This document shows, piece by piece, positions 14,619 to 22,614 of a stretch of 24,093 nucleotides of DNA; positions within the stretch are counted from its first letter, which is position 1, and each line of letters opens with the position of its first letter. The DNA is from a virus: IMG/VR virus record IMGVR_UViG_3300018424_000256, positions 1-24,093 of that record; one strand, given 5' to 3'. The notes under the pieces were generated by a model. It was not told the DNA's origin, searched no databases, and worked only from the letters and a program-made list of their open reading frames with translations. The position numbers and the translations under genes are program-made.

Positions 14619-14635
14619 TTTACAAACTTTGTAAA
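14619..14635 (-). repeat. 17-base palindrome at the gp21-gp22 junction
   Basis: TTTACAAA-G-TTTGTAAA on the minus strand is a perfect 8-bp dyad with one central base. It covers the last codons and stop of gp21 and touches the TATAAATA late promoter. It could be an operator or an RNA hairpin at the 3' end of gp21. No U-tract follows. Confidence 0.6.
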
Positions 14636-15264
14636 AAGGATTTGAACGCGGAAATTTTCCGCTCTTGCAGGTTGATAATGGATGCGGTATCAATCTCTTT
14701 CTTAAGTTCAGCAATTTGTGCTTCCTTCAGAATTCCATTGTCCCATACCCACTCTTTACCTTCCATGATTCCGTCAACAAATGCATCAGGAGCAGAAGGA
14801 TCTGCTACAATGTCGGCAGCAGTAGCGAGCATAAAGTCATCCTCTACAATCGCCATGCCTTCTTCTTTGCGGATGGAACCCATACCGCGAGAAGAGACGC
14901 CAAGTTTCACACCTTCATCTAAAAGCGATTTTGCAATGTTACCCATAGGGGTGTCTAGCAGTTTCGCTCTACCAACAAAGTTGTTTCCTTCCTGCGTCAG
15001 GTTTACGATCTTATGTGAAACGCGATCAAGATTGATGGAAGGTCCATCGGGATGACCGAGTTCGCCAAGAGCGCGACCCTTCGTAATGAAGTTCTCATCA
15101 TATTTAGCAACTTCGCGGGCAAGAGTTTCTACAGGGTAGAATCTACCATTACGGTTCTTAATCCCGCCTTGAAGGAAAATCCCCTCAATGAAGTGAGATT
15201 TTTTGCCTTCGGTATCTTCGGTTAGGAATTCTACGTTAAGGATTTCCTCACTGATCAGTTTCAT
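14620..15264 (-). CDS. gp21: gp21 prohead core protease
   Basis: A 214-aa serine protease of the T4 gp21/herpesvirus-assemblin class (T4 gp21 is 212 aa). The catalytic signatures are H71 in GELGHPDGPSINLDRVSH and the serine in LGVSSRGMGS (S124/S125). H84 also lies in the conserved RVSHK. The early segment FLQGGIKNRNGRFYPVETLA is a hallmark of the family. It cleaves gp23 and the core proteins at L/I-x-E sites during prohead maturation. Its ATG lies within the end of the gp67-like gene (17-base overlap), so it is coupled to that gene and has no separate late motif. Confidence 0.96.
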   Translation of the reverse strand: MKLISEEILNVEFLTEDTEGKKSHFIEGIFLQGGIKNRNGRFYPVETLAREVAKYDENFITKGRALGELGHPDGPSINLDRVSHKIVNLTQEGNNFVGRAKLLDTPMGNIAKSLLDEGVKLGVSSRGMGSIRKEEGMAIVEDDFMLATAADIVADPSAPDAFVDGIMEGKEWVWDNGILKEAQIAELKKEIDTASIINLQERKISAFKSFLQSL

Positions 15265-15556
15265 TTTCGGGTTCCTCTTCGGGTGTTACTTCTGGTTCGG
15301 GTTCTTCAGAACTTGCCTCAGGAGATTCCACTTCAGGAATATCCGTATTGTCTGGAAGTTCGTCAGTCAATTCGTCAGCCACTGCCTGAGCAGTAGCATC
15401 GGGATCAAATCCCCACTGTTGTGCAAATTCAATTTTTTTCTGTTGAACTAAATCGTAAGAGGTGGCATTGAGTGCGTCTGCGACAGCATCAATTGCACCA
15501 GATTTATCATCAGCAAAAATCTTATTTACAATGTCAGTTGCAAGTTCTGAAGGCAT
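15248..15556 (-). CDS. gp67-like prohead core protein
   Basis: A 102-aa acidic protein between portal and protease, the slot of T4 gene 67 (PIP, 80 aa). It has the same two-part design. A helical half with AIDAVADALNATSYDLVQQK followed by KIEFAQQWGF parallels the T4 gp67 segment with TIDLIKEEKIAIARN. The tail is almost entirely Glu, Asp, Pro, Ser and Thr. T4 gp67 is an essential internal core component later cut to internal peptides. The assignment rests on position, size and this short alignment recalled from memory. A late TAAATA motif lies 24 bases before the ATG. The end overlaps the gp21 start. Confidence 0.8.
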   Translation of the reverse strand: MPSELATDIVNKIFADDKSGAIDAVADALNATSYDLVQQKKIEFAQQWGFDPDATAQAVADELTDELPDNTDIPEVESPEASSEEPEPEVTPEEEPENETDQ

Positions 15557-15579
15557 GATAAAATTTCAATGATATGTAC

Positions 15580-15585
15580 TATTTA
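15580..15585 (-). promoter_or_regulatory. Late-promoter motif TCTAAATAG upstream of the gp67-like gene
   Basis: The minus strand reads AATCTAAATAGTAC. The TAA stop of gp20 (15583-15585) forms the first three bases of the TAAATA core. It is 24 bases before the ATG at 15556. Confidence 0.6.
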
Positions 15586-17193
15586 GATTTCTCCACGCTT
15601 AGCATCTTCCGCACTTAACTCTTCATCTGAGAAAAGGGGTTGCTGCGCGGGAGCGCCACCTTCAGCGGGGGGCATTTCGCCACCACCTTCAGCAGCCATC
15701 ATATCTTCTTCGGCAGGATCTACAATCTTACCGTCTGCCATTTCCGCTTCAATTTGTTCATCAATTTCGGCAATCTCAGTATCAGATTGCTTAAGAACTT
15801 GACGGCGGATGTAATCAATACTAAAGTATTTACCCACGAATGGGTCCATAGTATTGACAAGGTTCATACGCTCATTGCGGATCTCAGTCTCTTTGAGTTC
15901 ATTGAAATAGTTATCTGCAATGTAGTTGATCTGAATATGTTCCTTGTATTCATCCCATTCTTCAATGGAGATGATACCCTTCAGGATCAACTGCGTCTTA
16001 ATAAGATCTATGAAGAGTTCACTGAATCTCTTACGAAGACGTGCGATGAATTTTTGGAATTTAACTTCGTCGCGAGTAATCTCTGCTGCGCGGCCGATGT
16101 TAAAGGTGGTCTCGGTTTCTAGTCTGGAGGTGGGGACGTTGAGAGATTTGTAGAGTTTTTTCTGGAAGTATTTGACATCCTCCAGTTCGCCCAGATTTTG
16201 ACCACCAGGGAGAGTAGTAATTTCCGTTCCTCTACCACCTTCACGGCGAGGTAGCCAAAAATCCTCAAGCATTGACATAAACTTTTTATCGTCTCTAATC
16301 TCGCCAGTGCTAGCATCATAAACCAGTTTATTGCGATAGCGACCCATAACCTCACGGAGGTATTGTTCGGCTTTCTGCTTAGGCAGATTACCCACATCAA
16401 TGTAGAAAATTCTTCGCTCTGGAGCACGGGACAAACGATAAATGACAAGAGAATCCTCAATCATGCGGAGTTGATTTACCGCCTTGATTGCCTTATGCAA
16501 ATGAGACAACACCATGTTCTTATTCAGATCCATGATGCCACTGTGGACATATGTAATGGAATCGGGTGCAATCTTGAGACCCTGGTTTCCAGTTTGTTTC
16601 AAACCTTTGGGGTTGTAAAGGAAGTATTCAACCTGTCTCTGTGATAAAGCGTCGTTAATATCTGACGCAGGACGGTTGGGTTTCTGCTCAACTTCCTGTA
16701 CTTTGCGAATCTTGCGGGGGTCAATATATCTAATATCTACCAGACCTGCCTTAGGATTCTTAGTGTCAATAACTTTGTGGTAAAAAAGTCTGCCGTCAAC
16801 ATACCAACGACGGAAGATTTCGTAAGAACGGTTCTCAAAATCCAACAGTCTTAGGACTGTATCAAACTCATCTCTGATAAGTTTTTTAATTTTATCGGAA
16901 ACCTTTAGGTTGGAGAGTTCAATCTCTACGGGCACATCATCAAAGTTACCGCAAATTGTTTCATTGACAATATCATCTACAGCAGAGTCGCACTCTGGTT
17001 GCAAAATCATGTCGCGGTAACGACCAATCAGTTCGTACTCGTTACGAACAACACCGTCAATGTCTACAGTATAACCATAATGAGCGCCACCCGAAACAGG
17101 ATACGATCCGTCCAGGTTATCTTTTTGCACGAATGAAGGCCCCTTTGGGGCCTTCTTCGCTCTTTCAATTGAAAATCCGAATAGTTGAGACAT
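15583..17193 (-). CDS. gp20: gp20 portal vertex protein
   Basis: A 536-aa T4-type portal (T4 gp20 is 524 aa). It forms the dodecameric ring through which gp17 packages DNA and to which the tail joins. Recognisable cyanophage portal segments are GRYRDMILQPECDSAVDDIVNE near 37-58; RRWYVDGRLFYHKVID near 108-123; IRYIDPRKIRKV; YRLSRAPERRIFYIDVGNLPK; and ETTFNIGRAAEITRDEVKFQKFI, the well-known region used in cyanophage g20 surveys. The C-terminal 60 residues are acidic, Gly/Pro-rich and probably disordered. I start at ATG 17193 rather than the TTG one codon before. A strong 9-bp hairpin lies in its first codons, and a hairpin plus late motif precede it. Confidence 0.97.
   Translation of the reverse strand: MSQLFGFSIERAKKAPKGPSFVQKDNLDGSYPVSGGAHYGYTVDIDGVVRNEYELIGRYRDMILQPECDSAVDDIVNETICGNFDDVPVEIELSNLKVSDKIKKLIRDEFDTVLRLLDFENRSYEIFRRWYVDGRLFYHKVIDTKNPKAGLVDIRYIDPRKIRKVQEVEQKPNRPASDINDALSQRQVEYFLYNPKGLKQTGNQGLKIAPDSITYVHSGIMDLNKNMVLSHLHKAIKAVNQLRMIEDSLVIYRLSRAPERRIFYIDVGNLPKQKAEQYLREVMGRYRNKLVYDASTGEIRDDKKFMSMLEDFWLPRREGGRGTEITTLPGGQNLGELEDVKYFQKKLYKSLNVPTSRLETETTFNIGRAAEITRDEVKFQKFIARLRKRFSELFIDLIKTQLILKGIISIEEWDEYKEHIQINYIADNYFNELKETEIRNERMNLVNTMDPFVGKYFSIDYIRRQVLKQSDTEIAEIDEQIEAEMADGKIVDPAEEDMMAAEGGGEMPPAEGGAPAQQPLFSDEELSAEDAKRGEI
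17135..17155 (-). repeat. Strong hairpin inside the 5' coding region of gp20
   Basis: GAAGGCCCC-AAA-GGGGCCTTC is a perfect 9-bp stem with a three-base loop, at codons about 13-20 (Lys-Lys-Ala-Pro-Lys-Gly-Pro). It has no T-tract on the minus strand. As RNA it would be very stable just downstream of the start codon. Confidence 0.85.
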
Positions 17194-17219
17194 CAACCGC
17201 TGGTCCTATATTATGATAT

Positions 17220-17225
17220 TATTTA
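17220..17225 (-). promoter_or_regulatory. Late-promoter motif CCTAAATAAT upstream of gp20
   Basis: The TAAATA core on the minus strand lies 27 bases before the gp20 ATG, directly after the GC-rich hairpin at 17226-17244. Confidence 0.6.
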
Positions 17226-17244
17226 GGGGGTCACGAGGACCCCC
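17226..17244. terminator. GC-rich hairpin between gp19 and gp20; U-tract only in plus orientation
   Basis: The plus strand reads GGGGGTC-ACGAG-GACCCCC, then C and TTTTT, a textbook intrinsic terminator for plus-strand transcription. In the direction of the genes (minus) the stem is followed by TAAATAAT instead of a T-run. It would act at best as a weak terminator, a 3'-end stabiliser of gp19 mRNA or an antisense stop. Confidence 0.6.
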
Positions 17245-17252
17245 CTTTTTGA

Positions 17253-17843
17253 TCAGGCGGTGATTCCGTTAGGAATTGCCTGCCAGTATTGTACTTGAAG
17301 TTCAACGGTGAACTCTTCTACAGCATCGTTGCTACCGAAATCAAGATCAATAGCGGAAACGTTGCTGGGGAATACGTCAGTGAACTTATAGGATCTCAGG
17401 ATGTTTGCCTTATCACCCTTGCTCGCATCACGAGAAAGTTGGTGAACAAACATGTCTGCGAAATAACCAGTTGCATCCTGCTCATCACCCAGACCAGTAA
17501 CCTGAGTAATGTTTTCGTTTGCAGCCTGGATTTTCTCTACCCAAGTTTCAAAGGCATTTCTCAGAGAGAACTTACTATCATTCATAATAGTAACAGTCCA
17601 AGGTTCAAAGGTTCTGTCGCCAGCGATCTTAAGAACGCGACCACGGAAAGGAACCTCAATGATGCCCATCTGTGCCGAAGGCAAGTTCGCAGCGCGAACC
17701 GTGAACTTACCCAGGTCGGAAAGACCCGACCCATTACTGATAACCTGAGTAGGAAAAGCGAGATCTACTTGGAATAGGTTAGGTCTCGCAAAATCTGATA
17801 CAACCGATGACTTAAAGTTGTCAATCGTTCCTCTTACTGCCAT
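17253..17843 (-). CDS. gp19: gp19 tail tube protein
   Basis: A 196-aa tail tube subunit (T4 gp19 is 163 aa) directly after the sheath gene, as in T4. Conserved family segments are FARPNLFQVDLAFP near 18-31; KFTVRAANLPSAQMGIIEVPFRGR near 46-69; GDRTFEPWTVTIMND; and LRNAFETW. It polymerises as stacked hexamers inside the gp18 sheath and forms the DNA channel. It has a strong GGAGG ribosome binding site (17853-17857) 9 bases before ATG 17843 and a late motif upstream, consistent with its high copy number. Confidence 0.95.
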   Translation of the reverse strand: MAVRGTIDNFKSSVVSDFARPNLFQVDLAFPTQVISNGSGLSDLGKFTVRAANLPSAQMGIIEVPFRGRVLKIAGDRTFEPWTVTIMNDSKFSLRNAFETWVEKIQAANENITQVTGLGDEQDATGYFADMFVHQLSRDASKGDKANILRSYKFTDVFPSNVSAIDLDFGSNDAVEEFTVELQVQYWQAIPNGITA

Positions 17844-17869
17844 TTTTGTTAGCCTCCGTGCTTAATTAT

Positions 17870-17875
17870 TATTTA
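17870..17875 (-). promoter_or_regulatory. Late-promoter motif TCTAAATAAT upstream of gp19
   Basis: The minus strand TAATCTAAATAATAATT follows the gp18 stop (17878-17880) by two bases. The core is 27 bases before the gp19 ATG. Confidence 0.6.
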
Positions 17876-17877
17876 GA

Positions 17878-20283
17878 TTACGAAGCAATTTCAGAGAACG
17901 AGACACCAGTTCTCGTTGCGGTGAAGGTCAACGTGATGTAGTTAATCGTACGGGTCGGCTTAACATAGATCTCAGCGTAGAATTCGCCGCGATCAACAGC
18001 ATCGGCGGGATTGTTCTCCTCGTCACACTTAACCAGGAAGTCGGTTACACCGCGACGACCTTGTACGTCACGCAGGTAAGGTTCAACCAAGTTACGGAAC
18101 AACGAACGGGAAGTCTCATCGTTCTGCTCAAAGAGTTGTGCCTTAGCAGACTCACCGATAACTCTCTCCAGAGTCAGGAACAGACGACGAACGTTGATGC
18201 GATCAAAAGCAGACTGATAACCCAGAGCAGTCTTATCACCGAACAGGACTACGCCCTGACCAGGGAAGGAGACGATGGGGTTAACACGCTCAGCATACAG
18301 TTTGTCACGCTGATCCTTATTGGGGGAATAAGCGAGTTTGATAGCGTTTCTCAGAACACCACGAGAGAAACCAGCAGGAGAATACCAGGGATCCTGATTT
18401 ACACCAGTCTCAAGGCAAAGACCTGCAACGTCACCATTACAAGGAATGTAACGATAGACATCATTGTACTTATCGTAGATATACTTGTAACCAGCATCCA
18501 GAACAGCGTAGGAAGTGGAAGAGATATCTTGGAAGTACGCCAGAACTCTTTCAGTGATCAGGTCGGAATTGGTCTGACCAATCACATCAGCACGCATGGG
18601 CGAGAAGAACGCAATGCAATCCTTACGGCTGTTGACGATGTTAAGGATAGCGTTTGCCTTAGCGACAGCAGCATCCTTAGTAACGCCCTGAGGACCAGAG
18701 AGAATGTAGTCAACCTGAACCGACTCAGCGTCAGAAACCAGATTGTAAGCGTTGCTAAAATCAGACGAGGTGTTAGCGTAATCGTCAGCACCTTGAGCGA
18801 ATGCAAACTTCAGCGAACCGCCTTGCTTACCGCCAATCATGTGACGACCAGAGGGCTCGTCATGGATAGACTTGTTAGACTGAATGCGGTTGAAGTTGCG
18901 GTTTGCAGCAACAGCACCCCAGGCACCCTCAGCGAGAGTAGCGTTAACAGAGAAAGTCTCGCTAGTGTGAGCACCAAAGTAGATGTAAGAAGACGACTGC
19001 TTCAGTACATTGGGATAGTAGTTGTTCTCACCAACAGTAGACTTTGCATCGGTAGCCTTGGACAGACCAACATACTTCTCAAGGAGAGTATTAGGAGTAC
19101 CAGTCAGAAGACCGTCACCATCAAGAATGATGATGTGAACTTCGTCGTTAAAACCACCTTTGTCGGAAGCATACAGCGAGGTGCCAGGGCGGGGAGCAAT
19201 GTTCACCCACTTCTTACCAGGCAGATACTCACGCTCGGGATACTCGTCGCGAACTGCGCTTACGGTAACAGCAGCGGCGTTCTCATCAGTAGTAGCATCG
19301 GTAGCAGCGAAAGCGGCAGAACCCTTAGTCAGAGCAACATGCAGTTCACGCTTAACACCGTCATCAGAAATGTTACCAGTAACAGTGCCCTGCTCAAGGG
19401 TCATGGTGTCATCAATGATACCAGTGATACCAGCACTAGGAATTGCGATTTCTACAACACGGTTGGTTGCATCCCATGCAATAATTTCTACGGTCTGATC
19501 AACGCCACCAATTTCAATGGTAGCAGCTTCTTCAGCACCAACGAACAACCAAGTTACGTTGTCATCAGATGCTTCACCAGAGGTGTGAGTAGGTGCGGTA
19601 GCACCAGCAACTCCTGCAGTCTGTGCAACATAAACGTTGCCACCATTGGAGACTCTTTGATACTGCTGATAATACGCAGCAGTTGACCAAGCCGCTTCTT
19701 TGGGAACAAAGTTGCCGACTACACCAGAGTCAAGAGTCAACTTGATGGTATAACGGAATACCTTACCAGATTTGTTACCCGAGGTCAGCGACTCGCCGAC
19801 AACGAATTCAAAATCATTACCCGAAGAGGGAGCAGTAAGGGAGAGGATTTGATCTGCACCTGCATCGGTCATGAAGACGCGAAGGGAATTGCCATATACA
19901 CCAGGGGTCTGGGCGGCAAAGGTCCAGTTGTTAGTTACGCCAGTCTCATAGCTGGTTTCGTAATTTTGCAAATTTTTAATTTTTACCGCAGCAGAATTGC
20001 TAACTGCATTTTTAAGATTGATGCCATCTGCACGGATGGTCTTAAGAGTACCACCATAGCTCAGGAACTGAGCGGCGGTAAACCAAAACTCGTAGTTGGT
20101 ATCGTTGGGTTTGCCATAAGTGGAAATGAGATTTCTCTCATTGTTGATATCAACAACCTGCTCAACAGGTCCACGTTCAAAGGGAGCGGCGAGCGCACCA
20201 ATATTAGCCAGAGCAACCGAGCTAACAGTGGTAAAGTCCCTCTCCTGAATAACAACACCTGGCGATAATTGTGACGCTGCCAT
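17878..20283 (-). CDS. gp18: gp18 contractile tail sheath protein
   Basis: An 801-aa tail sheath subunit, longer than T4 gp18 (659 aa). The N-terminus (SPGVVIQERDFTTVSSVALANIGALAAPFERGPVEQVV) and the C-terminal sheath domain are canonical. The latter has AYSPNKDQRDKLYAERVNPIVSFPGQGVVLFGDKTAL, DRINVRRLFLTLERVI and FYAEIYVKPTRTINYITLTF. The extra length is in the surface-exposed middle. Residues about 198-250 form a small module of the type 'YQ..QRVSNGGNVYVAQTAGVAG.TAPTHTSGE..D..VTWLFVG', which recurs in phage fibres and other virion proteins. ATG 20283 has AGGAG 9 bases upstream (20293-20297) and a TATAAATA late promoter. It is relatively GC-rich, like gp23. Confidence 0.96.
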   Translation of the reverse strand: MAASQLSPGVVIQERDFTTVSSVALANIGALAAPFERGPVEQVVDINNERNLISTYGKPNDTNYEFWFTAAQFLSYGGTLKTIRADGINLKNAVSNSAAVKIKNLQNYETSYETGVTNNWTFAAQTPGVYGNSLRVFMTDAGADQILSLTAPSSGNDFEFVVGESLTSGNKSGKVFRYTIKLTLDSGVVGNFVPKEAAWSTAAYYQQYQRVSNGGNVYVAQTAGVAGATAPTHTSGEASDDNVTWLFVGAEEAATIEIGGVDQTVEIIAWDATNRVVEIAIPSAGITGIIDDTMTLEQGTVTGNISDDGVKRELHVALTKGSAAFAATDATTDENAAAVTVSAVRDEYPEREYLPGKKWVNIAPRPGTSLYASDKGGFNDEVHIIILDGDGLLTGTPNTLLEKYVGLSKATDAKSTVGENNYYPNVLKQSSSYIYFGAHTSETFSVNATLAEGAWGAVAANRNFNRIQSNKSIHDEPSGRHMIGGKQGGSLKFAFAQGADDYANTSSDFSNAYNLVSDAESVQVDYILSGPQGVTKDAAVAKANAILNIVNSRKDCIAFFSPMRADVIGQTNSDLITERVLAYFQDISSTSYAVLDAGYKYIYDKYNDVYRYIPCNGDVAGLCLETGVNQDPWYSPAGFSRGVLRNAIKLAYSPNKDQRDKLYAERVNPIVSFPGQGVVLFGDKTALGYQSAFDRINVRRLFLTLERVIGESAKAQLFEQNDETSRSLFRNLVEPYLRDVQGRRGVTDFLVKCDEENNPADAVDRGEFYAEIYVKPTRTINYITLTFTATRTGVSFSEIAS

Positions 20284-20325
20284 GTGAATACACTCCTATA
20301 GAATACTGTGTCAGTTTTCTAAAAA

Positions 20326-20333
20326 TATTTATA
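20326..20333 (-). promoter_or_regulatory. T4-consensus late promoter TATAAATA upstream of gp18
   Basis: The minus strand reads ATTTATAAATATTTTT. The perfect TATAAATA octamer lies 43 bases before the gp18 ATG in the 71-base gap after gp17. It is the second exact T4-type late element in the window. Confidence 0.8.
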
Positions 20334-20354
20334 AATTTGAAGTTCTCTGATGCG

Positions 20355-22004
20355 CTATCGGTACTCCCACATGTACGCTTTATCCCCATATTCATCTACA
20401 TGCCAGAGGTCTCCGCTGTTATCTTTGAACGTATCATCACTCAAACCATCATCAATGAATCCAAACGGTGCCATGTCCTGTTCAATATTTTCCCGTTGAT
20501 CATCATAAATGCGCTGACGTACATCATTGTCATTCATTTCACGGAAATAATCTTGCAGTGCCAACCATGCAAATATTACTAGACACATAGCAAGGTCATC
20601 ATTACATCCTTCTTCAGCTTGGAATGATTGTCCCTTTTCAATAAAGGTTGTAAGTTCCGCAATAATATCGTAGTCGTGTATTAGTAGTTTATCTTCTTCA
20701 ATCAATGCCTTTAGGTTTGAGCATCCCACTTTCTTAACAGCGGTGCTCATCTTTACACCCATTTGAGTTTTATTGCCAGAGAAACCTTGACCAACAATTT
20801 GCCCAGCACGCCCTCGCATTGCTGCCATTAGAAGGTTGTCATACTCAAGATCAAAGTGTATAATATCTGCAACCTGACCACCAACATCATTTACCTCCAC
20901 CAGAATAAACGCACCATTATAGTGCCTTGCAGTTTGTACAATAATGTTTGGGAATAAAAGTGGTTTGATTGTATTGTTCTTATATTTTGCCACCATCTTA
21001 TATGGTAACGTTGTCGTATCTACCACAACAAACGCTGAATAGTCATTAGACACACCACGAGCAACGTCACATGCCATAACATATTGATGTCCCTTTATGG
21101 GTTGTTCAAAAATATCTAATCCAGCATTGCGTTTAATTGGATCTTCATACGCCATCACCTTTAGTTTTGACGGAGAGATCAACGTGTCAACCGATCCAAG
21201 GAACTCACACTCAAACTCAACCTTGAATTGTTGTTCCGATGTGTTTGCAATAGTCTGTGCTTTCCACTTGTCATCCCTACCTGGGATTTCTGACCAGTGA
21301 ACTTCCGTATTTACATACTCATTTTTACCGCGCTCCGAATCATGCCACAACTTGTAGAACATGTTCATGCCGTGAGGCGTGGAAATGATAATAACTTTGG
21401 TTGATTTACCAGATGAAATTGTAGGATATACAGAGGAGAAGAACTCGTCTGCAATGTGGTTTGGGACGAACGCAAATTCGTCCAGGAAGATAACGTTGAA
21501 TGACATACCACGAACAGCAGAACTGGACGTAGATGCTGCCATGATTTTAGAACCATTCTCTAGTTCTAGAGAACCACGGTTCCATTGAATGATGCCTTGC
21601 TGTAACCACTTTGGGAGATGTTCATACGACTTTTGCAATCTCTGCAACATCTCCCTAGAGGTTGCCGCTTTGTTTGCTAGAATAGCAACGTTAACTTCTG
21701 GGTTGAACAGAACGTACCACAACAGATAACTGGTAACAATAGTAGACTTACCAGACTGTCGCGGTAGTTTTGCAATATTGAATCTGTTGTCATGAAACTT
21801 TTGTACCATCTCCTCTTGAAAATGGTACATATCAAAAGGAATCAATCCCTTATCCAAAGACACAATTCGGACATAGTTTTTGATAAAGTATACTGGATCT
21901 TCCGCACAGCGAATAAATTCAGCAATCTGCTCTTTGGTAAAGTCCTGAGCAATGTTTGCTTTTTTAAGATTAGGATTACCTAGGTATACTTCGTTCTGCG
22001 CCAT
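20355..22004 (-). CDS. gp17: gp17 terminase large subunit
   Basis: A 549-aa packaging motor (T4 gp17 is 610 aa). The ATPase domain has the adenine-binding Gln near 63 (YHFQEEMV), Walker A LPRQSGKST at 80-88, Walker B VIFLDE at 171-176 and the coupling motif ISTPHG near 207-212. The RNase-H-like nuclease domain has D313 (ACDVARG), E370 (ILVEVND) and the DD pair at 469-470 (GCNDDLAM) as metal ligands. It cuts concatemers and pumps DNA through the gp20 portal. The ATG at 22004 lies one base from the preceding stop. There is no ribosome binding site, so it is coupled to the oxygenase gene. The small subunit gp16 is not recognised in the window. Confidence 0.97.
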   Translation of the reverse strand: MAQNEVYLGNPNLKKANIAQDFTKEQIAEFIRCAEDPVYFIKNYVRIVSLDKGLIPFDMYHFQEEMVQKFHDNRFNIAKLPRQSGKSTIVTSYLLWYVLFNPEVNVAILANKAATSREMLQRLQKSYEHLPKWLQQGIIQWNRGSLELENGSKIMAASTSSSAVRGMSFNVIFLDEFAFVPNHIADEFFSSVYPTISSGKSTKVIIISTPHGMNMFYKLWHDSERGKNEYVNTEVHWSEIPGRDDKWKAQTIANTSEQQFKVEFECEFLGSVDTLISPSKLKVMAYEDPIKRNAGLDIFEQPIKGHQYVMACDVARGVSNDYSAFVVVDTTTLPYKMVAKYKNNTIKPLLFPNIIVQTARHYNGAFILVEVNDVGGQVADIIHFDLEYDNLLMAAMRGRAGQIVGQGFSGNKTQMGVKMSTAVKKVGCSNLKALIEEDKLLIHDYDIIAELTTFIEKGQSFQAEEGCNDDLAMCLVIFAWLALQDYFREMNDNDVRQRIYDDQRENIEQDMAPFGFIDDGLSDDTFKDNSGDLWHVDEYGDKAYMWEYR

Positions 22005-22005
22005 G

Positions 22006-22608
22006 TCAAATCATCGGGAATGGTCTATTGTTAGGTTGCCCACATATCTCAGCATGTTGGATAACTTCCATCTCCTGTCCAGGAGTATATTGAAATACTG
22101 CGGAGAATCGCGCAACCCCTTCATGTTCTCTATTGGGTGCCTTTGCTCCATGAGGAATGGAACCAGGGAACACTACAACTCTTCCAGGTTTAGGAACAAT
22201 CGCATCTGTAACTTCACCATCACGAATGAAGACAGTTTCAGATCCCCACTTGTCCAACCACTTGGTATTTGGATAAACCATGAAACTCAAGGAGTCTTCT
22301 GATTCACCATCAATATGAAGATTAGGAGAATCCCCAAAACGGAAACAATTATATACCACTCTATGAAAGTCTGGAACTGGAATTCCAGATCTCTCATGGA
22401 AAGCACGAATACAAAACTCTTCAAAGTCACCAAAGTTGGGGTAATCAATAATTTGACCTAACGAATAACTGTTGAGATTCTGAGAGGGATCATCAAAGAT
22501 AAGTTGCCAACCATTGAAGAGGGTGAAATAATCTTCCATCCACCCAATCTCTTCTTCAGTAAACAAGTCATCTAGAACGAGGACTTGCTCACGTTTCATC
22601 ATTTTCAT
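22006..22608 (-). CDS. 2OG-Fe(II) oxygenase upstream of terminase
   Basis: A 200-aa dioxygenase of the 2-oxoglutarate/Fe(II) superfamily. The iron ligands are H98-x-D100 (NLHIDGES) and H153 (SIPHGAKAPN). R167 (ARFSAVFQY) is the 2-oxoglutarate contact. Supporting strands are LSFMVYPNTKW and GRVVVFPGSIPH. It is only distantly similar to the oxygenase at 8546-9094: the HxD spacing is the same but flanking sequences differ, so the two are unlikely to be recent duplicates. T4-like cyanophages often carry several such enzymes, and substrates are mostly unknown. It lies between the SNase gene and gp17, six bases after the former and one before the latter. The start could also be one of the next two ATGs. 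Confidence 0.88.
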   Translation of the reverse strand: MKMMKREQVLVLDDLFTEEEIGWMEDYFTLFNGWQLIFDDPSQNLNSYSLGQIIDYPNFGDFEEFCIRAFHERSGIPVPDFHRVVYNCFRFGDSPNLHIDGESEDSLSFMVYPNTKWLDKWGSETVFIRDGEVTDAIVPKPGRVVVFPGSIPHGAKAPNREHEGVARFSAVFQYTPGQEMEVIQHAEICGQPNNRPFPMI

Positions 22609-22614
22609 TACAAA

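Noticed and set aside
14062-14634. 190-codon plus-strand frame opposite gp22
   Set aside because: Its Ser/Ala/Thr-rich translation is the mirror of the Ala/Glu-rich scaffold codons. No independent support.
18061-19686. 541-codon open frame on the plus strand
   Set aside because: Shadow of gp18, for the same reason as the gp23 antisense frame. The product is rich in Ser, Thr, Asn and Val with no recognisable domain.
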